Both the position numbers and the translations under genes were made by a program. The notes below the pieces were generated by a model. That model worked only from the letters and a program-made list of their open reading frames with translations. It made no database searches and had not been told where the DNA came from. DNA of 64,000 bases from Neoceratodus forsteri (Eukaryota > Chordata > Ceratodontiformes > Ceratodontidae): the NCBI GenBank assembly GCA_016271365.2, contig CM057449.1:1561490501-1561554500 (forward strand), written 5' to 3'. Positions 1 to 10,697 of the stretch are shown in pieces (position 1 is the stretch's first letter; every line of letters begins with the position of its first letter).

Positions 1-79
1 ATTGAATCTAAAGGCACACCATGCGGTACACAAGATAAAATGAAAACAAGCTAACTAGTAATTTAACCGTTTAATTGAT

Positions 80-805
80 GAAGAATGTGGCAGATGCGTT
101 CAGTATTGGAATGTGGTGGTGATGCACAGTTTTGAAATTTGGAGATTGTGCACAACTTTGGAATGTGGCAGGTACTATCAGCTTCAGAATAAAATTATCC
201 GGCTAGATTCTGACAGTGTGTATCCCCACTATATTGAAAGATCAGCCACCCCAGCAAATTTCTAGATACATGTCTGTGCTGCATTCTGAGATTGCGCAGT
301 CCTGCCACATTCAGAGATTGCATGTTACCCCCAGTCTCAAATTATGCATTCCTGGTGTATCGAAGATTGCACAGCCCCACCACATTCCACAATTGTGAAT
401 CCTTTCCACATTCTTAGATTGCCTGCCCCCTCATTCTGAAATTATGCATTTCCCTCATTCTGAGATTGCATGTGCACACATTCTGAAATTGCATTTCCCT
501 AATGCATTTCAAGATTTTACATCCACTTTACATTGAGATTGCCACTCCTTACCACACTATATGATTGCATGTCCCTCATTCCAAAGTTGTGTGCACCCAC
601 GTTCTGAAATTATTCCTGACACATTACAAAATTGAATATCCCTGCTGCATTCTGAAATTGAATCCTGTTGTATTGCAAAACTTTGACATGCTAAAGTCTC
701 ATCACTGCATTATTCTGAAATTGCACGTAGCCTTGACATTTGAAATTCATGTCCACCACTGTATTTCCAAAGCCACCTCTGTGCCAGATTCTGAAGTATA
801 GTACC
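80..805. repeat. degenerate ~30-bp tandem repeat (minisatellite-like)
   Basis: The stretch is built of loosely repeated units with a core like ATTCTGAAATTGCATG followed by a C-rich spacer (CCCTCA, CCACA). The core recurs at about 30-40 bp spacing with many substitutions and length changes. Short open frames here are by-products of the repetition and have no recognisable protein signature. It is best read as an old, decayed minisatellite. The next 230 bp up to 1034 show nothing I can assign. Confidence 0.6.
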
Positions 806-1034
806 AGGCATTTACTGGAACTTCATACACTGCATATATGCTAGTGTTAGTAGTAGTCGTCGTCGTTTACTCCCCCTGCAGATGATTACTACAACTACAG
901 TTTCTTAAACCTTGGAGACATACGGCATATACAGTTTGTGGCAGGGAAGGCTAACTCTCTGTTTATGACATCATCAGTACCTCTGCAGTGAAACCAACTC
1001 TTTTGGAAAGGCAGGTGAAATCAGAGTTGCAAAA

Positions 1035-1595
1035 TGGCTTATAACTTTTTTTTTTTCTGTTATCTGTTGTTCCCCTCCTTGGGAGACCTGGCAGGTGGCT
1101 GTGGTCCCTTCATACAGAGATACTCACTCCCTGGCTTTCCTGTGTCCCTGTACTGCTGAGCCCAGTGAATCTTCCGTGGATTGCCCCCAGCAGCAGGGCC
1201 AGGGAGGAGGGCACTAGCCTCCCTCCCTCCCTCCCAGACCCAATCCAGATACGAGTCCCAACCCCTGCAAACACAGGAGCCATCATGGAACCTGCCGGGC
1301 TCTGTTTTCCAGTTTTCTCCCGTCCCCCCCCCGCCTACATGAGGACATCAGCACGTGTCTCCCGGCCTGTACTGTCCTTCAGCTGCCGCTAGAGGGTAGT
1401 CCGTGAGTGGGACGACAGGCCGCCTTCCCCCTGAGAGAGGAGAATGGTCCTCCGGATGCTCAATCCTTTCTCACCCCTGCCGACCCCCAGCGGCCCGAGC
1501 TCATTCCTGAACCCGGGTTGCCGGCGTGGCATGAGGCATGGCTTCCAGCTCCTCAAACCCTCAGCGCCACCGGGCTGGCCTGGCTTATAACTTTT
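1035..1595 (-). mobile_element. ~530-bp retroposon, copy 1, with 15-bp target-site duplication
   Basis: The insert at 1050-1580 is flanked by a perfect direct repeat TGGCTTATAACTTTT (1035-1049 and 1581-1595). A T-run follows the left repeat, so the element lies on the minus strand with a poly-A 3' end, as expected for L1-type retroposition. Its GC-rich minus-strand 5' end begins GGCCAGCCCGGTGGC. Copies 47688-48299 and 63088-63623 share the CGGCGTGGCATGAG-like block, the CTCCRGATGCTCA block and the GC-rich head. No coding domain is recognised. The following 280 bp up to the DIRS A1 start show nothing I can assign. Confidence 0.75.
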
Positions 1596-1876
1596 AAACA
1601 AAGTAACAGAGATCTCCATTTTGGTATGAGACTTCTTGGGTATATGCTAATGCTAATTCTGCAATTTAGTACTTTTGGCTGGTCTCCCTCTTTAATGATG
1701 CTTTCCATCAGATTCCCTACAATTTATGTTAGGCTTTCTTGTCAGTAGTTGCCAGGGTTGTTCTTGTACCCACTCTTGTGCAGGGAGAGACCACATTTGC
1801 AGTCCTCCAATCTGCTGGTAGGTACTTGTTTTGACATGAACTTGTCTGCCAGTGGTACTGACAGTAAACTCTAATT

Positions 1877-2075
1877 GTAGATCTTTCTTCAAGGGGGCTC
1901 TTGCAGCAGGTAACACCTTTAGTACTGAAGCCGGCAGCCGCTAAGACCCCGTGGAAAACTTCTAGCTAGCAGTCTATAGTGGGGGCCCACCCCCGATGTC
2001 ACGTATGGTACAAAAGGGGTGGTCCCCCAGCCCAACCTCAGCTCATTTCCCAACATCGACCCACTCACATCGGCT
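1877..2075 (+). repeat. left ITR of DIRS A1
   Basis: It starts TAGATCT and is the inverted counterpart of the right ITR at 10200-10403. It lacks the GTTAC...GTAAC dyad found at the right end and in the ICR, the asymmetry expected for DIRS termini. A TATA-like block TACAAAAG (2009-2016) corresponds to TATAAAAG in the right copy. Confidence 0.8.
2009..2016 (+). promoter_or_regulatory. decayed TATA-like box in A1 left ITR
   Basis: TACAAAAG stands where the right ITR reads TATAAAAG on the opposite strand (10235-10242) and where A2 and A3 have TATAAAG. The position about 200 bp before the gag-like ORF fits a DIRS genomic promoter. Function is inferred from position and conservation only. Confidence 0.4.
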
Positions 2076-2209
2076 CCACGGATGCCTTCTGCTCTCAGTT
2101 GACAGCCATTTTCACGATCATTCGTGCTTTATTATTTTTGCAAACAGTCTTTATTCCTACAGGATCTTGTGCATGTCCTCTCCATCCTCATTCCATTGAG
2201 TGGCGGTGA

Positions 2210-4385
2210 TTGAAGTGTGCCTATGACAAGCAGATCCCTCACAAGTACGGCCATTCAGTTTGCCTGTTCTGCCGAGGCCCAGACCACGACTCAGAAGCCT
2301 GCCAGTATTGCCTAGATTTCAGCCGGTGCATTCAGCTTCAATGCCAGAAGACCCTGGAAGCTTTCCTGCTTTCCTCTAAGCTAACCGAGATGGAGAAGGA
2401 ACTTCACCGGAAAAGTTCATCTTCATCCCCAGTTTCTGGGGCATCAACTTTTTCCCATTTGGAGAAGTCATTGAGTGGCAAGCATAAGCACCGGGAGAAG
2501 CATAAGGAGAAACCCCAGTCAGCTTCCCGCTCCAGGTCCCTGACTAAGCCGGCGACTGCTTTTGGGTTTCCCCCTGCAGGGGGTCGACTCCTTCCACCAG
2601 GCTACCAGTGACCAAACCTTTCTCCCTTCTTACTGTTTCAGGAGCAGGTTTTTTTCAGGGCTTTCTACCTCCCAGCCCCTGAAGCATAGGCCCTTAGTTC
2701 CTGCGGGTCCTAATCCAGGTGGCTCTGCCAGTGGTTCTTCAGGCGGCAGGTCTTTGCCTATCGCTCTCCCAGCCAGGGTGTCTGCCGACTCCACCCCAAC
2801 GTCAGGGGCCGACTCGACCAGGCAACGCCCAGGACAGGCACTCTCCTCCCCCGTGAGAGTGGCACCTTCTTCCCACTCAGGAGCCAGCTCCCCAGTTTAG
2901 GCGACCCCTCCTAGGTGGATGCTGGCTGACTCTGCAGTCCGACACCCACCTATGCCTATGCCTTCGACGCCAGCTTCTCCAGCTAACCCATCATCACCTC
3001 ATCCTCCTAAGTTGCCGTCCGGACCCGACGGCCTGACGCCTGGTCCAGCCCATCCGACATGAGAGTGCTCCATCCCCCGGGGATGACAACGGGTAACCTG
3101 GATCTACTGGCACCGATGCCTGGGTTACCCCAGCCTGATGACCAGACATCGGGGCTCTCTAAGCCAAACTCCCTGATGCCGGATACACCAGCCCTGCTGC
3201 TGACTCCTCCACAAACTTTAAATGAGCTTTTTGTGTCCTGGTGGGCATATTTTAAGGACACTCCTAAGGAGCCCTCCAAACCTACTCCTCAGGGTTCACC
3301 TCCTTACAAGCCTCCGGTTTGCCCACCTCCCCCCCTCCCCCTAGGGGAACTACTCAGACGCTGGATGGCGCTAATACTTCCCAACCAAAAAGGAGGCCAT
3401 GCAAGCAACCCCACTTCCTTTTGCCCTCCCCAGATTCTGGGGATTCAGATGAGTACTCTTCCTCCTATTCAGGCCACAATGACTCCAACCTTCCGTTGGA
3501 GCTGGAGGGGACTAAAGACACCCCTTGGACCCCCCCCCCCAACGGACGATCTAACTTTCAAAGACATCATGCAGCACATCTAGCAGCTGAATGGCTGGGT
3601 CACAGAGGAGCTGGATCCGGAGCGACGTCAGCTGGCCTCCTTTCTTAAAAAGAAGGACACTCTGCCCATGGTTGTTAATCCGCTTATTGACTCCTATATG
3701 GACGTCAATAGGGCGGCCTGAAAATGCCCCTTTTCGATGTCTGCAGTCTCCAGAAAGTCAGAATGACCGTATTATGCGCCTAAGGACGATCCCTTTTATG
3801 GGGAGCACCTGGTGGTAGACGCTATCATTATTAATGCTGCCCATGATCGCTTCAAGAACCCTAGGCACCTGAGCTCTCAGCCTCCAGATGATGACTCCAA
3901 ACAAATTGACCAGTTAGCCAGAAAGGGTTATTCCTTAGCCACATGTGCTATACTGTCTCAGAATTTTCTCGCCCATATGGTCCAGTACCAGAATGTCCTG
4001 TGGGACAAAGACTTGGTGGTGGCTCAGGCCATGCCTGACTGCCCTGGTAAGGCAGAGCTGATGGCCATCCTGAAATCAGGCAGCCTCTTACGATAATGGT
4101 AGACTCCATGAGAAGGGCTGTGGCCTCAGCAATCTGTATTCGGCTGAGAGTGTCCGATTTTTCACCGGATGTACAGTCCAGAATAATGGATGCCCTTTTC
4201 AGGGGTCCTGTCCTGTTTGGCGAGGACTCACAGAATATTACTACCTGCCTGCAGCAATCAGGAAAGACTATTGGATCTATACATACCATGTACAAATCTC
4301 AGCCTAAACAATTTCCCAAGCAGTCCTTTTGTAGGAATGCCAGACAGTAACCTAGAGGACAGCAGCACAGAGCAGGATTCAAGCT
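2210..4385 (+). pseudogene. DIRS A1 gag-like protein, broken
   Basis: The first block (2210-2611, 133 codons) carries a Cys/His cluster of the form C-x2-C-x4-H-x5-C-x2-C and a Ser/Lys/Arg-rich tail. Later blocks lie in other frames: a Pro-rich section at 3059-3583, and a capsid-like section at 3812-4350 in which DDDSKQIDQLARKGYS matches the DKESRKLD...GRK signature of the other DIRS copies here. At least four frame changes and stops separate the blocks. The region ends where the minus-strand LINE is inserted. The role (RNA or particle protein of the element) is by analogy with retroelement gag. No first methionine is certain. Confidence 0.7.
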
Positions 4386-5093
4386 TAAAGCTTCTACCCA
4401 TGCTTCAGGAGGTTTATTTTTATTTTAAATTTGTTAACTGGGTAAGGACACTGGGCAAAAGCCCTTCTTAAGGACTGACCTGGACAATGAACAAAACAAG
4501 AATAAAAACATCAACATACAAAGTCACATGTAACAGTTACATATATCGAAGGACAATAAATAAGTTTTGATTTGAGTTTTAAGCCCAGGCAGAGAGGTAA
4601 TTGATCGTAAGGACAATGGCTGGTCATTCCATAAGCTTGATGCTACAGATACAAAGGAGCAAAAACCATACTTATTCTTAACTGTATTGGCTTCTAAAAT
4701 GATTCCCCTGTTAGATCTCAAATTAACCGATGATTCTCTAATTACAACTAAATCTGACAATGGAAAAAAACTTTTGGGATATATTGCTTAATGAACCAAA
4801 CAACCCAAAGAATAAATAAATTTCAACTTCGGAGCTAACCAACCTAAAGAGGAATATAAAGTACAGTGATGAGTCATCAGTGGGACAGGAAGTATGAAAC
4901 GACAAATGTTGTATGCCACACCTAGAACCTGACTCTCCCTCACACCAAAATTATGGTATAAGGAAGAGACATAGTCCAGGTGTGGCAACAAAGTACCCAA
5001 TGCAGTAGATCTTCGTGAGTCATAAGACAAAAATTGTTTGAATTTATAACGTAAACCCAACTTCTGATTGATGGTCCTACTAACCATATTAAC

Positions 5094-5317
5094 TTTGGCT
5101 GGCAGTATAGCCTAGAGGTTAGAGGAATGAGGTGTGAACGTGCTTGATACATCCAGCAGACCAGACCTGAGTTTGATTCTCACAACATCCACTTGCATAC
5201 TGTGTGACTCTGAGCAAGTCACTTAACCGCCCAATGCTCCCAGGCCGCCCCTGAAAACAGGCAGTTGTGCCTAGTGGGCCTTACCTGGTTACCAAAGACT
5301 AAAATAAAAAAATTAAA
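5094..5317 (+). mobile_element. tRNA-derived MIR-like SINE, copy 1
   Basis: The head has an A-box-like TAGCCTAGAGGTTAGAG and a B-box-like GAGTTTGATTCTC. A body with GAGCAAGTCACTTAACC is characteristic of MIR/CORE-type SINEs. It ends in AAAATAAAAAAATTAAAAAA. The flanking LINE RT reads on across the insertion, with a possible short duplication AACTT. A second, inverted copy lies at 46041-46250. Confidence 0.75.
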
Positions 5318-6217
5318 AAACTTGAGCATGGAACGTCAAACCAGGGTCAAGTTGAGCCCCTAGGTATTTAAGTTCATTGACCTGCTCTAGTACTGTACTA
5401 GAGCAGTCATGAATTTGCAAACGGGGATTCTCCCTCAACCTAAATGTACTACCAAATATCATTGTTTTGTTTTTTTTCACATTCATAACCATTAAGTTAG
5501 TGGACAACCAATAACTGAAAATCCTTCTATAGAACAGTGTTAACTTGATCAGTAGTTTGACCCTGGTAAAACAATATAAGATCGTCTGCATAAAGAAGAC
5601 ATCTACTGGAACTGAAAATAGATGGAATATGAATTATGAATAATGAAAACAACAGGAGTCCAAGTATGGACCCCTGTGGTACTCCACATAAAATGGGTCA
5701 TGAATTAGAAGACACTGAACCAATTGAAACACTCTGGGATCTACCCACCAGATAATCTTTGATCCAAGCCACAGCATTATCTGAAATGTCCAATTCATAA
5801 AGTTTATAACAAAGCAAGGGGTGATCAATCAAGTCAAAAGCCCTGGTCAGGTCTATGAACATCGCCCCCATCAGGACACCCTTACCTCATCCCTGCAGGA
5901 CAGCGTTCGTGAATCTGGCCCGGGCCGTGCCAGTCCCATGGCCTCTTCTAAAGGCGGACAGGACTTCACTTGATTGCAAAAAACTAACAAGTTGGTTAGC
6001 AACCAGCTTCTCAAGAATTTTACGTAACAAATTCAAAATGAATATAGGGCGATAATCCTCAGCACCGACAGCATTGCGCTTTTTGGGCACTGGCACAACC
6101 AGTCACTTGCGTCCTTCCAAACTGTAGGAAAGACCCCAGTTGTAAAGCATAGATTATAAATCGAACAAAGAGGACCTACAACAAAAGGTGCAGCCAATTT
6201 GACAAACCTCCCATCGA

Positions 6218-6242
6218 GGGACACACACACACACACACACAC
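6218..6242. repeat. (AC)n microsatellite
   Basis: About 12 uninterrupted AC units inside the minus-strand LINE. Confidence 0.95.
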
Positions 6243-7165
6243 AGTTGCTGAACTTATTTGGCAACAAATAAAAAAAGAGGATAACCACCAGACATCCCAA
6301 AGCTTTCTTGATTGCCACCAGCCAGTTCCACTGCATCAGTACAACCATCCAAACCAGGAGCATCAGACACAAAACTAGACAAATCCAAGAACTTCTCATT
6401 TAGCAAATTAGCCATTTCAAACACATCTATTGCCTCCTTAGCCAAAGAATGTAAGGAGGTAATAACCACCCTTTCTTTAGGGAACACCAGTGTGTTAATA
6501 GTGTCCCAGAATCCCTTAGGATCTGAAGACACAGCCTCTAATTTTTTTCTAAAATAATCCGTTTTAGCCTACTTTTATCTTTTGACCTACCAAATTCCGA
6601 GAAAACCTATAAACGTCTAACAAAGTGGGAGTCTGGGATGGTTTGTATGCCATCCAGGTAGCATTTCTCTGCTTAATCAAGATCTAATGGTCCTTAGTAA
6701 ACCACCTATTTTCAGACCCCCGTACCTGTGGGGTATGTAGTGGAAACAATTTATCCTGTACTGCCAATAACTGCTGACAGAAAAAATCTATGGTGCAATC
6801 GGGATCGGGAATGGCTTCAATAAATGACCAGTCAACATTCATAAATTCACACCTCAAAATTTCATGCTGAATCTTTTTAAAATTTCAGAACTGAATAGTC
6901 CAAATAGGTTCCGCCCCTCAGGCTCCTAGGACCTCCCAGGCAGCGTTGCCCCTCCCTGGTTCTTCAGCCTGACTCATTGCCCCACCACCCCTCCCCCAGC
7001 AGAAGCCTTGGGGGAGGCGGTGGGGGTCGATTCTCCTTGTATATAGAGGGCTGGTAGCAGATTACCTCAGACCAGTGGGTACTTCAGCTGGTGGACAAGG
7101 GGCACACTCTGGAACTCACAGAATTGCCACCAGACAACCCACCTGTCCCCTCCCATTACCCTCAG

Positions 7166-8970
7166 GCTCACGTCACCCTCATAGAAGAGGAAATTCAGGC
7201 CCTATTGCAGTAACAAGCCATAGAGTATGTTCCTCTGGCACAAAGGGGGAAAGGGTTTTATTCCCACTTTTTCCTGGTGCCAAAGAAAACAGGTGACCTG
7301 TGTAGAATCCTCTATTTCAGCCACCTGTATCAGTACATAGAGTACAAATGGCTCAGAATGGTCACCCTGCTTGGTCATCTTCCTCTCCTCTTTCATCAAG
7401 GGATTGGTTATGCTCTCTGAACATGCAGGTTGCATACCTCCACATACTGGTTTTACCACACCACAGGAGTTTCCTGCGCTTCTGCTTTCAGGGAAATCAC
7501 TACCAATTTTGGGCTCTGCCTTTTGGCCTCTCCTCAGCCCCCAGAGTTTTCACCAAATGCTTCGCAGTCCTGGCTGCAGCCTCAAGAAGACAGGGCCACT
7601 CTATCTTCCCTTACCTGGACAACTGATTGTTGACTGCCCTTACCAGAGACCGCCTCCTTCACACCATGAAGGCCACCTTCATCCTGCTTCAGGACCTAGG
7701 GATTACCTTAAACCTCCACAAGTCCTCTCCTTGGCCAAGTCAGAGGTTGCAGTATACAGGGACGATGTTGGACACGGCACAAGGCATAGTCTTCCTACCT
7801 TCAGACAGAGCAGAGCACCTTCAGATGCATGCTCAGCAAGTCTCTTCCTCTCGATATGTTCCGGCCAGGTCTGTCTTAAGACTCCTGGGACACATAGCAG
7901 CGGCCATTGCCACAGTCCCCTGGCTTGACTTTAACATGAAGATGTCCTAGTGGAACCTGAGAGTCCAATGGGACCAGCGTTCAGATGTCCTAGAGCAACC
8001 TGTCTTAGTGCCAAACCCCATACGACAGGCCCTAGCACAGTGGCTAAATCTTTCCAAGGGGGTTTACCTGCGAAAGGAATCTCCCAGCCAGATTTTGACC
8101 GCAGACGCCTTGAGCCAAGGCTGGGTAACCCACTTGGGAGCCCATCAGACACAAGGGGCCTGGTCCTCGCATGAGCTCCATCTCCACATCAGTGTCCTGG
8201 AGATGCGGGTGATTCTGTATGCTCTACAAGCCTTTCAGACAGTTTTTCCTTCCCGGTCCTCTGCTGATCCAGACAGACAACATGTCTGTGATCTTCTACA
8301 TAAACAAGAAAGGGGGAGGGGGGGTCATTCTTTTCCCCTCTGCAGGGAGGCCATCAGAGTCTGGTCCTGGGCAGTGGATCATCACCTGGACTTGACAGTA
8401 CTCCATGTTCCAGGCATACAGAATACCCTGGCCAACAGCCTAAGCTGGTTCCGATCCAGGGCTCATGAGTGGGAACTTCTTCCCTCAGTGGTTGAAGACT
8501 TCGCTAGATGGGGATGTCCAGAATTGGATCTGTTTGCCTCCCCATCCAATGCAGAACTGCCCAGTTTTTGCTCACTAGATCCAGGGCCTGGTGATTTCTG
8601 GTGAGACGCGTTGCCCCTCTCCTGGATGGGGAGGTTCCTTTACGCATTCCTTCCCTTCCCTTTGCTGCAGAGAGTTCTTCTCAATCTGGAATTGGAGGGA
8701 GCAGAGATGATTCTAGTGGCACCTTTTTGGCCGTGTTAGATTTGGTTTTCTCTCCTTCAGCAGTTTGCAGTGGAACCTTCAATCTCCCTATCCCTGAGCT
8801 CAGACTTGCTCTCCCAGGAGCAGGGAACCCTGGTCCATGTGGATCTCAAATCTCTGCATCTCCTTGCGTGGTTCCTGCAGACCTAGCTGTATCCCAATTC
8901 AGGGCTTCCCCCAGGGTGGCAGATGTCTTGGTGGCTGCTAGGAAACCTTCTACCAGGGCCACTTAAGCAA
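7166..8970 (+). pseudogene. DIRS A1 RT - RNase H - putative methyltransferase remnant
   Basis: RT blocks appear in order: KGFYSHFFLVPKKTG (about 7245), the first catalytic block reading LNMQV instead of LDMQD (about 7420), LPFGLSSAPRVFTK (about 7520), and YLDN followed by a stop (about 7615) instead of YLDD. RNase H follows in another frame (8008-8604), with ILTADALSQGW for the first Asp, HISVLEMR for the Glu, and VPGIQNTLANSLS. The downstream DLFASPSNAELPSFCSLDPG block resembles the phage Dam-type methyltransferase region known in DIRS pol. Loss of both RT aspartates shows this copy cannot reverse transcribe. Confidence 0.8.
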
Positions 8971-9908
8971 CGAAATGGAAGTGGTTCTGCATCTGGGCCA
9001 CCGCTCAGCATTTGGACCCTTTCACTTGCCCAGTGAATTCTGTACTGGAGTATCTTCTATCCCTGTCAGACTCGGGTCTGAGCTACTCCTCTCTAAAGGT
9101 GCATCTGTCTGCAATCTCTGCCTACCATGTACCCTATAGAGGGCAAAACTCTCACCCAGACAGATCTTCCCCATACATTCCTACGGGGCATTCTGCATTT
9201 GAAGCCTCCTATTAGGGACCCAGTCCCACCATGGGATCTTTTGTTTGTTTTGGAAAAGCTTACCTTGCCTTCCTTCGAACTTGCCACAAGTTGCAAGCTG
9301 CACTTTCTGTCATGGAAAGCGTAATTTTTAGTTGCCATTACTTCTGCTCAAAGGATTTCTGAGCTTCAGGCTCTGATGTGTAAAGAGCCTTATTTGGTTT
9401 TCCACAAGGACAGGGTGTCCTTGAGAACTAATCCTAAGTTTCTTTCAATGGTGGTGTCAGAGTTTACTTTGAATCAGGACATCCACCTTCCGGTGTATTA
9501 CCCAGAGTACTCAAACTGTGGTGAGGCATTGCTACATGTTCACAGGGTGCTTTGTTATTACTTGGAGCACACCCTGCCTACTTGAAAATCTGATCTGTTG
9601 TTTGGCTTCCCCTCCTCGCATGACAGGGGCTCCTGTTTCTAAACAGTGTTTATCCAAATGGTTGGTTAATTGCATTGTTTTTTTGCTACAGTCAGTATGA
9701 CAAACCCTTATCGGGCTTGGTTAAGTGTCATTCCACCAGGAGCATGGCTACTTCCTTTGCCTCACTGAAAAATGTGTCTGCAGTTGACATTTGTGCAGCT
9801 GCCACTTGGAATTCTGTCCACTCCTTTGTCAAGCACTACAGTTTGGACATCGCATCTAGATGCAGAGCAGGCTTCGTACTAGCAGTCCTGCAAGACCTCC
9901 TCCCTTAA
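8905..9908 (+). pseudogene. DIRS A1 tyrosine recombinase
   Basis: The phage-integrase-like recombinase joins the circular cDNA of DIRS elements to target DNA. Visible parts are an N-terminal SAM-like helical segment (DPFTCPVNSVLEYLLSLS, about 9015), box I SAQRISELQAL with the catalytic Arg (about 9345), box II HSTR (about 9730) and FVKHYSLD with the nucleophilic Tyr (about 9830). It ends at 9908. The blocks are spread over three frames and the start is unclear, so the gene is broken although the catalytic residues survive. Confidence 0.8.
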
Positions 9909-9984
9909 TCCTCTTTGGGAGACTTCTACATCTACCTAGCTGACCTGGGTCTCTCCCTTACTGCTTGGGACTCTATCCTAAAGG

Positions 9985-10085
9985 TGTTACCTGCTGCAAG
10001 AGTCCCCTCGAAGAAAGATAGTACAGTTACGTAAGAACTTACCGTAATAGTAGATCTTTGAGAGGAGCTCTTGCAGCAGCTGCTA
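9985..10085 (+). repeat. internal complementary region of DIRS A1 with dyad 10026-10048
   Basis: The sequence around CTGCTGCAAGAG, TAGATCT and CTCTTGCAGCAG is complementary to both element ends. That is the DIRS feature thought to template circle formation. Inside lies the dyad GTTACG...CGTAAT with inner TAAG/CTTA, which recurs at the right terminus (10400-10422). Confidence 0.8.
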
Positions 10086-10199
10086 TATTCCTCCCGCCTT
10101 CCCCCTGGTAGCTGCTTCTCCGTCATGGTTACCTTTGCCTTTCCTTGTTTTTGAGGGACCTCCTCGGTTCTCCATTTTTACTCCTTTGCCAGGGCCTCC

Positions 10200-10427
10200 A
10201 GCAGAAGAACTGAAGTTGGGCTGGGGGACCGCCCCTTTTATACCATACATGACGCCGGGGGAGGGCCGATATCAGGGGGCGGTAGTGCAGTACCCTGCTT
10301 TAGACTGCTATCTAGAAGTTTTCCATGGGGTCCTAGCACCTGCCAGCTTCAGTCCTAAAGGTGTTAACCTGCTGCAAGAGCTCCTCTCGAAGATCTACTG
10401 TTACAGTAAGTTCTTATGTAACTGTAC
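10200..10427 (-). repeat. right ITR of DIRS A1, with outward dyad 10400-10422
   Basis: This is the inverted copy of 1877-2075, extended beyond it by about 27 bp holding the dyad GTTACAG...TGTAAC and TGTAC. An antisense TATA box (CTTTTATA, 10235-10242) points into the element. The next base pair begins DIRS B1. Confidence 0.8.
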
Positions 10428-10600
10428 TTCTAGGACCGTGGATATGCTGTTCATCCACACTTCTTGGCTGTCCCTTTCCCTTTAAGGATCGCAGGAGGTC
10501 TTCAAGCTGGCTCCTCCCACCCACCTGGGTGGTATATCCCTCAGCTCCACCCCATGACGCCAGATCTTCCTTTCCGCTGGAAGATTCGGGTTGCCTCCTT
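10428..10600 (+). repeat. left ITR of DIRS B1
   Basis: It pairs with the reverse complement of 15836-16000 through TGTTCATCCACACTTCTTGG, the CTTCAAGCTGGCTCC block and the CCCCATGACGCCAGATC block. It starts TTCTAGG and has no dyad of its own. Confidence 0.85.
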
Positions 10601-10697
10601 CGTGCTCCCACATTTTGTAGGCCCTGGCTTCAAAACCTTGAGTTATTCGAAGAATTAGCCTTGTTTGCATTATAATTGTGACTATTTTTCTTCGACT

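Larger units (their letters stand above)
4524..6532 (-). pseudogene. LINE reverse transcriptase remnant
   Basis: Read 5' to 3' on the minus strand there is a fingers block (EDYRPIFILNLLRKILEKL, about 6040), an Asp-containing RAFDLIDHPL block (about 5835), a GVPQGSI block (about 5670), the catalytic YADD (about 5585), then KYLGAQLDPGL and the C-terminal LWNDQPLSLR block. These are the ordered motifs of a non-LTR RT. They lie in several frames with stops between them, so no protein is made. The clade (L2 or CR1) is inferred from the C-terminal motif and cannot be fixed by eye. Confidence 0.75.
4412..6890 (-). mobile_element. L2/CR1-type LINE inserted in DIRS A1
   Basis: A non-LTR retrotransposon fragment on the minus strand lies between DIRS A1 gag and RT. 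Its AT-rich 3' tail is at 4412-4450 and its 5' end is truncated near 6890. It has no exact flanking duplication that I can see. The translated strand shows RT blocks plus a C-terminal LWNDQPLSLRSITSLP motif, typical of the L2/CR1/Jockey group. It is itself interrupted by a SINE and carries an AC microsatellite. Both ends are approximate. Confidence 0.75.
1877..10427 (+). mobile_element. DIRS retrotransposon A1 (degenerate, with nested LINE)
   Basis: This is a tyrosine-recombinase retrotransposon: gag-like region, RT, RNase H, YR, an internal complementary region and inverted terminal repeats. The left ITR (1877-2075) matches the reverse complement of 10200-10403 through CTCTTGCAGCAGGT, a GGACCCC-like block and a TACAAAAGG/TATAAAAGG block. 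There is no target-site duplication, as expected for YR integration. About 2.5 kb is a minus-strand LINE inserted between gag and RT. Catalytic residues are damaged in RT (first Asp to Asn, YLDD to YLDN) but the YR motifs survive. Together with frameshifts throughout, this marks an old dead copy. Confidence 0.9.

Noticed and set aside
1389..1619. Open frames in the GC-rich retroposons as genes
   Set aside because: GC-rich sequence gives long frames on both strands; frames are not conserved among the three copies.
1854..1880. Possible dyad left of DIRS A1 (GTACTGACAGTAAACTCTAA)
   Set aside because: It resembles the A-family dyad only weakly and lacks the second arm; may be a remnant of another DIRS but cannot be supported.
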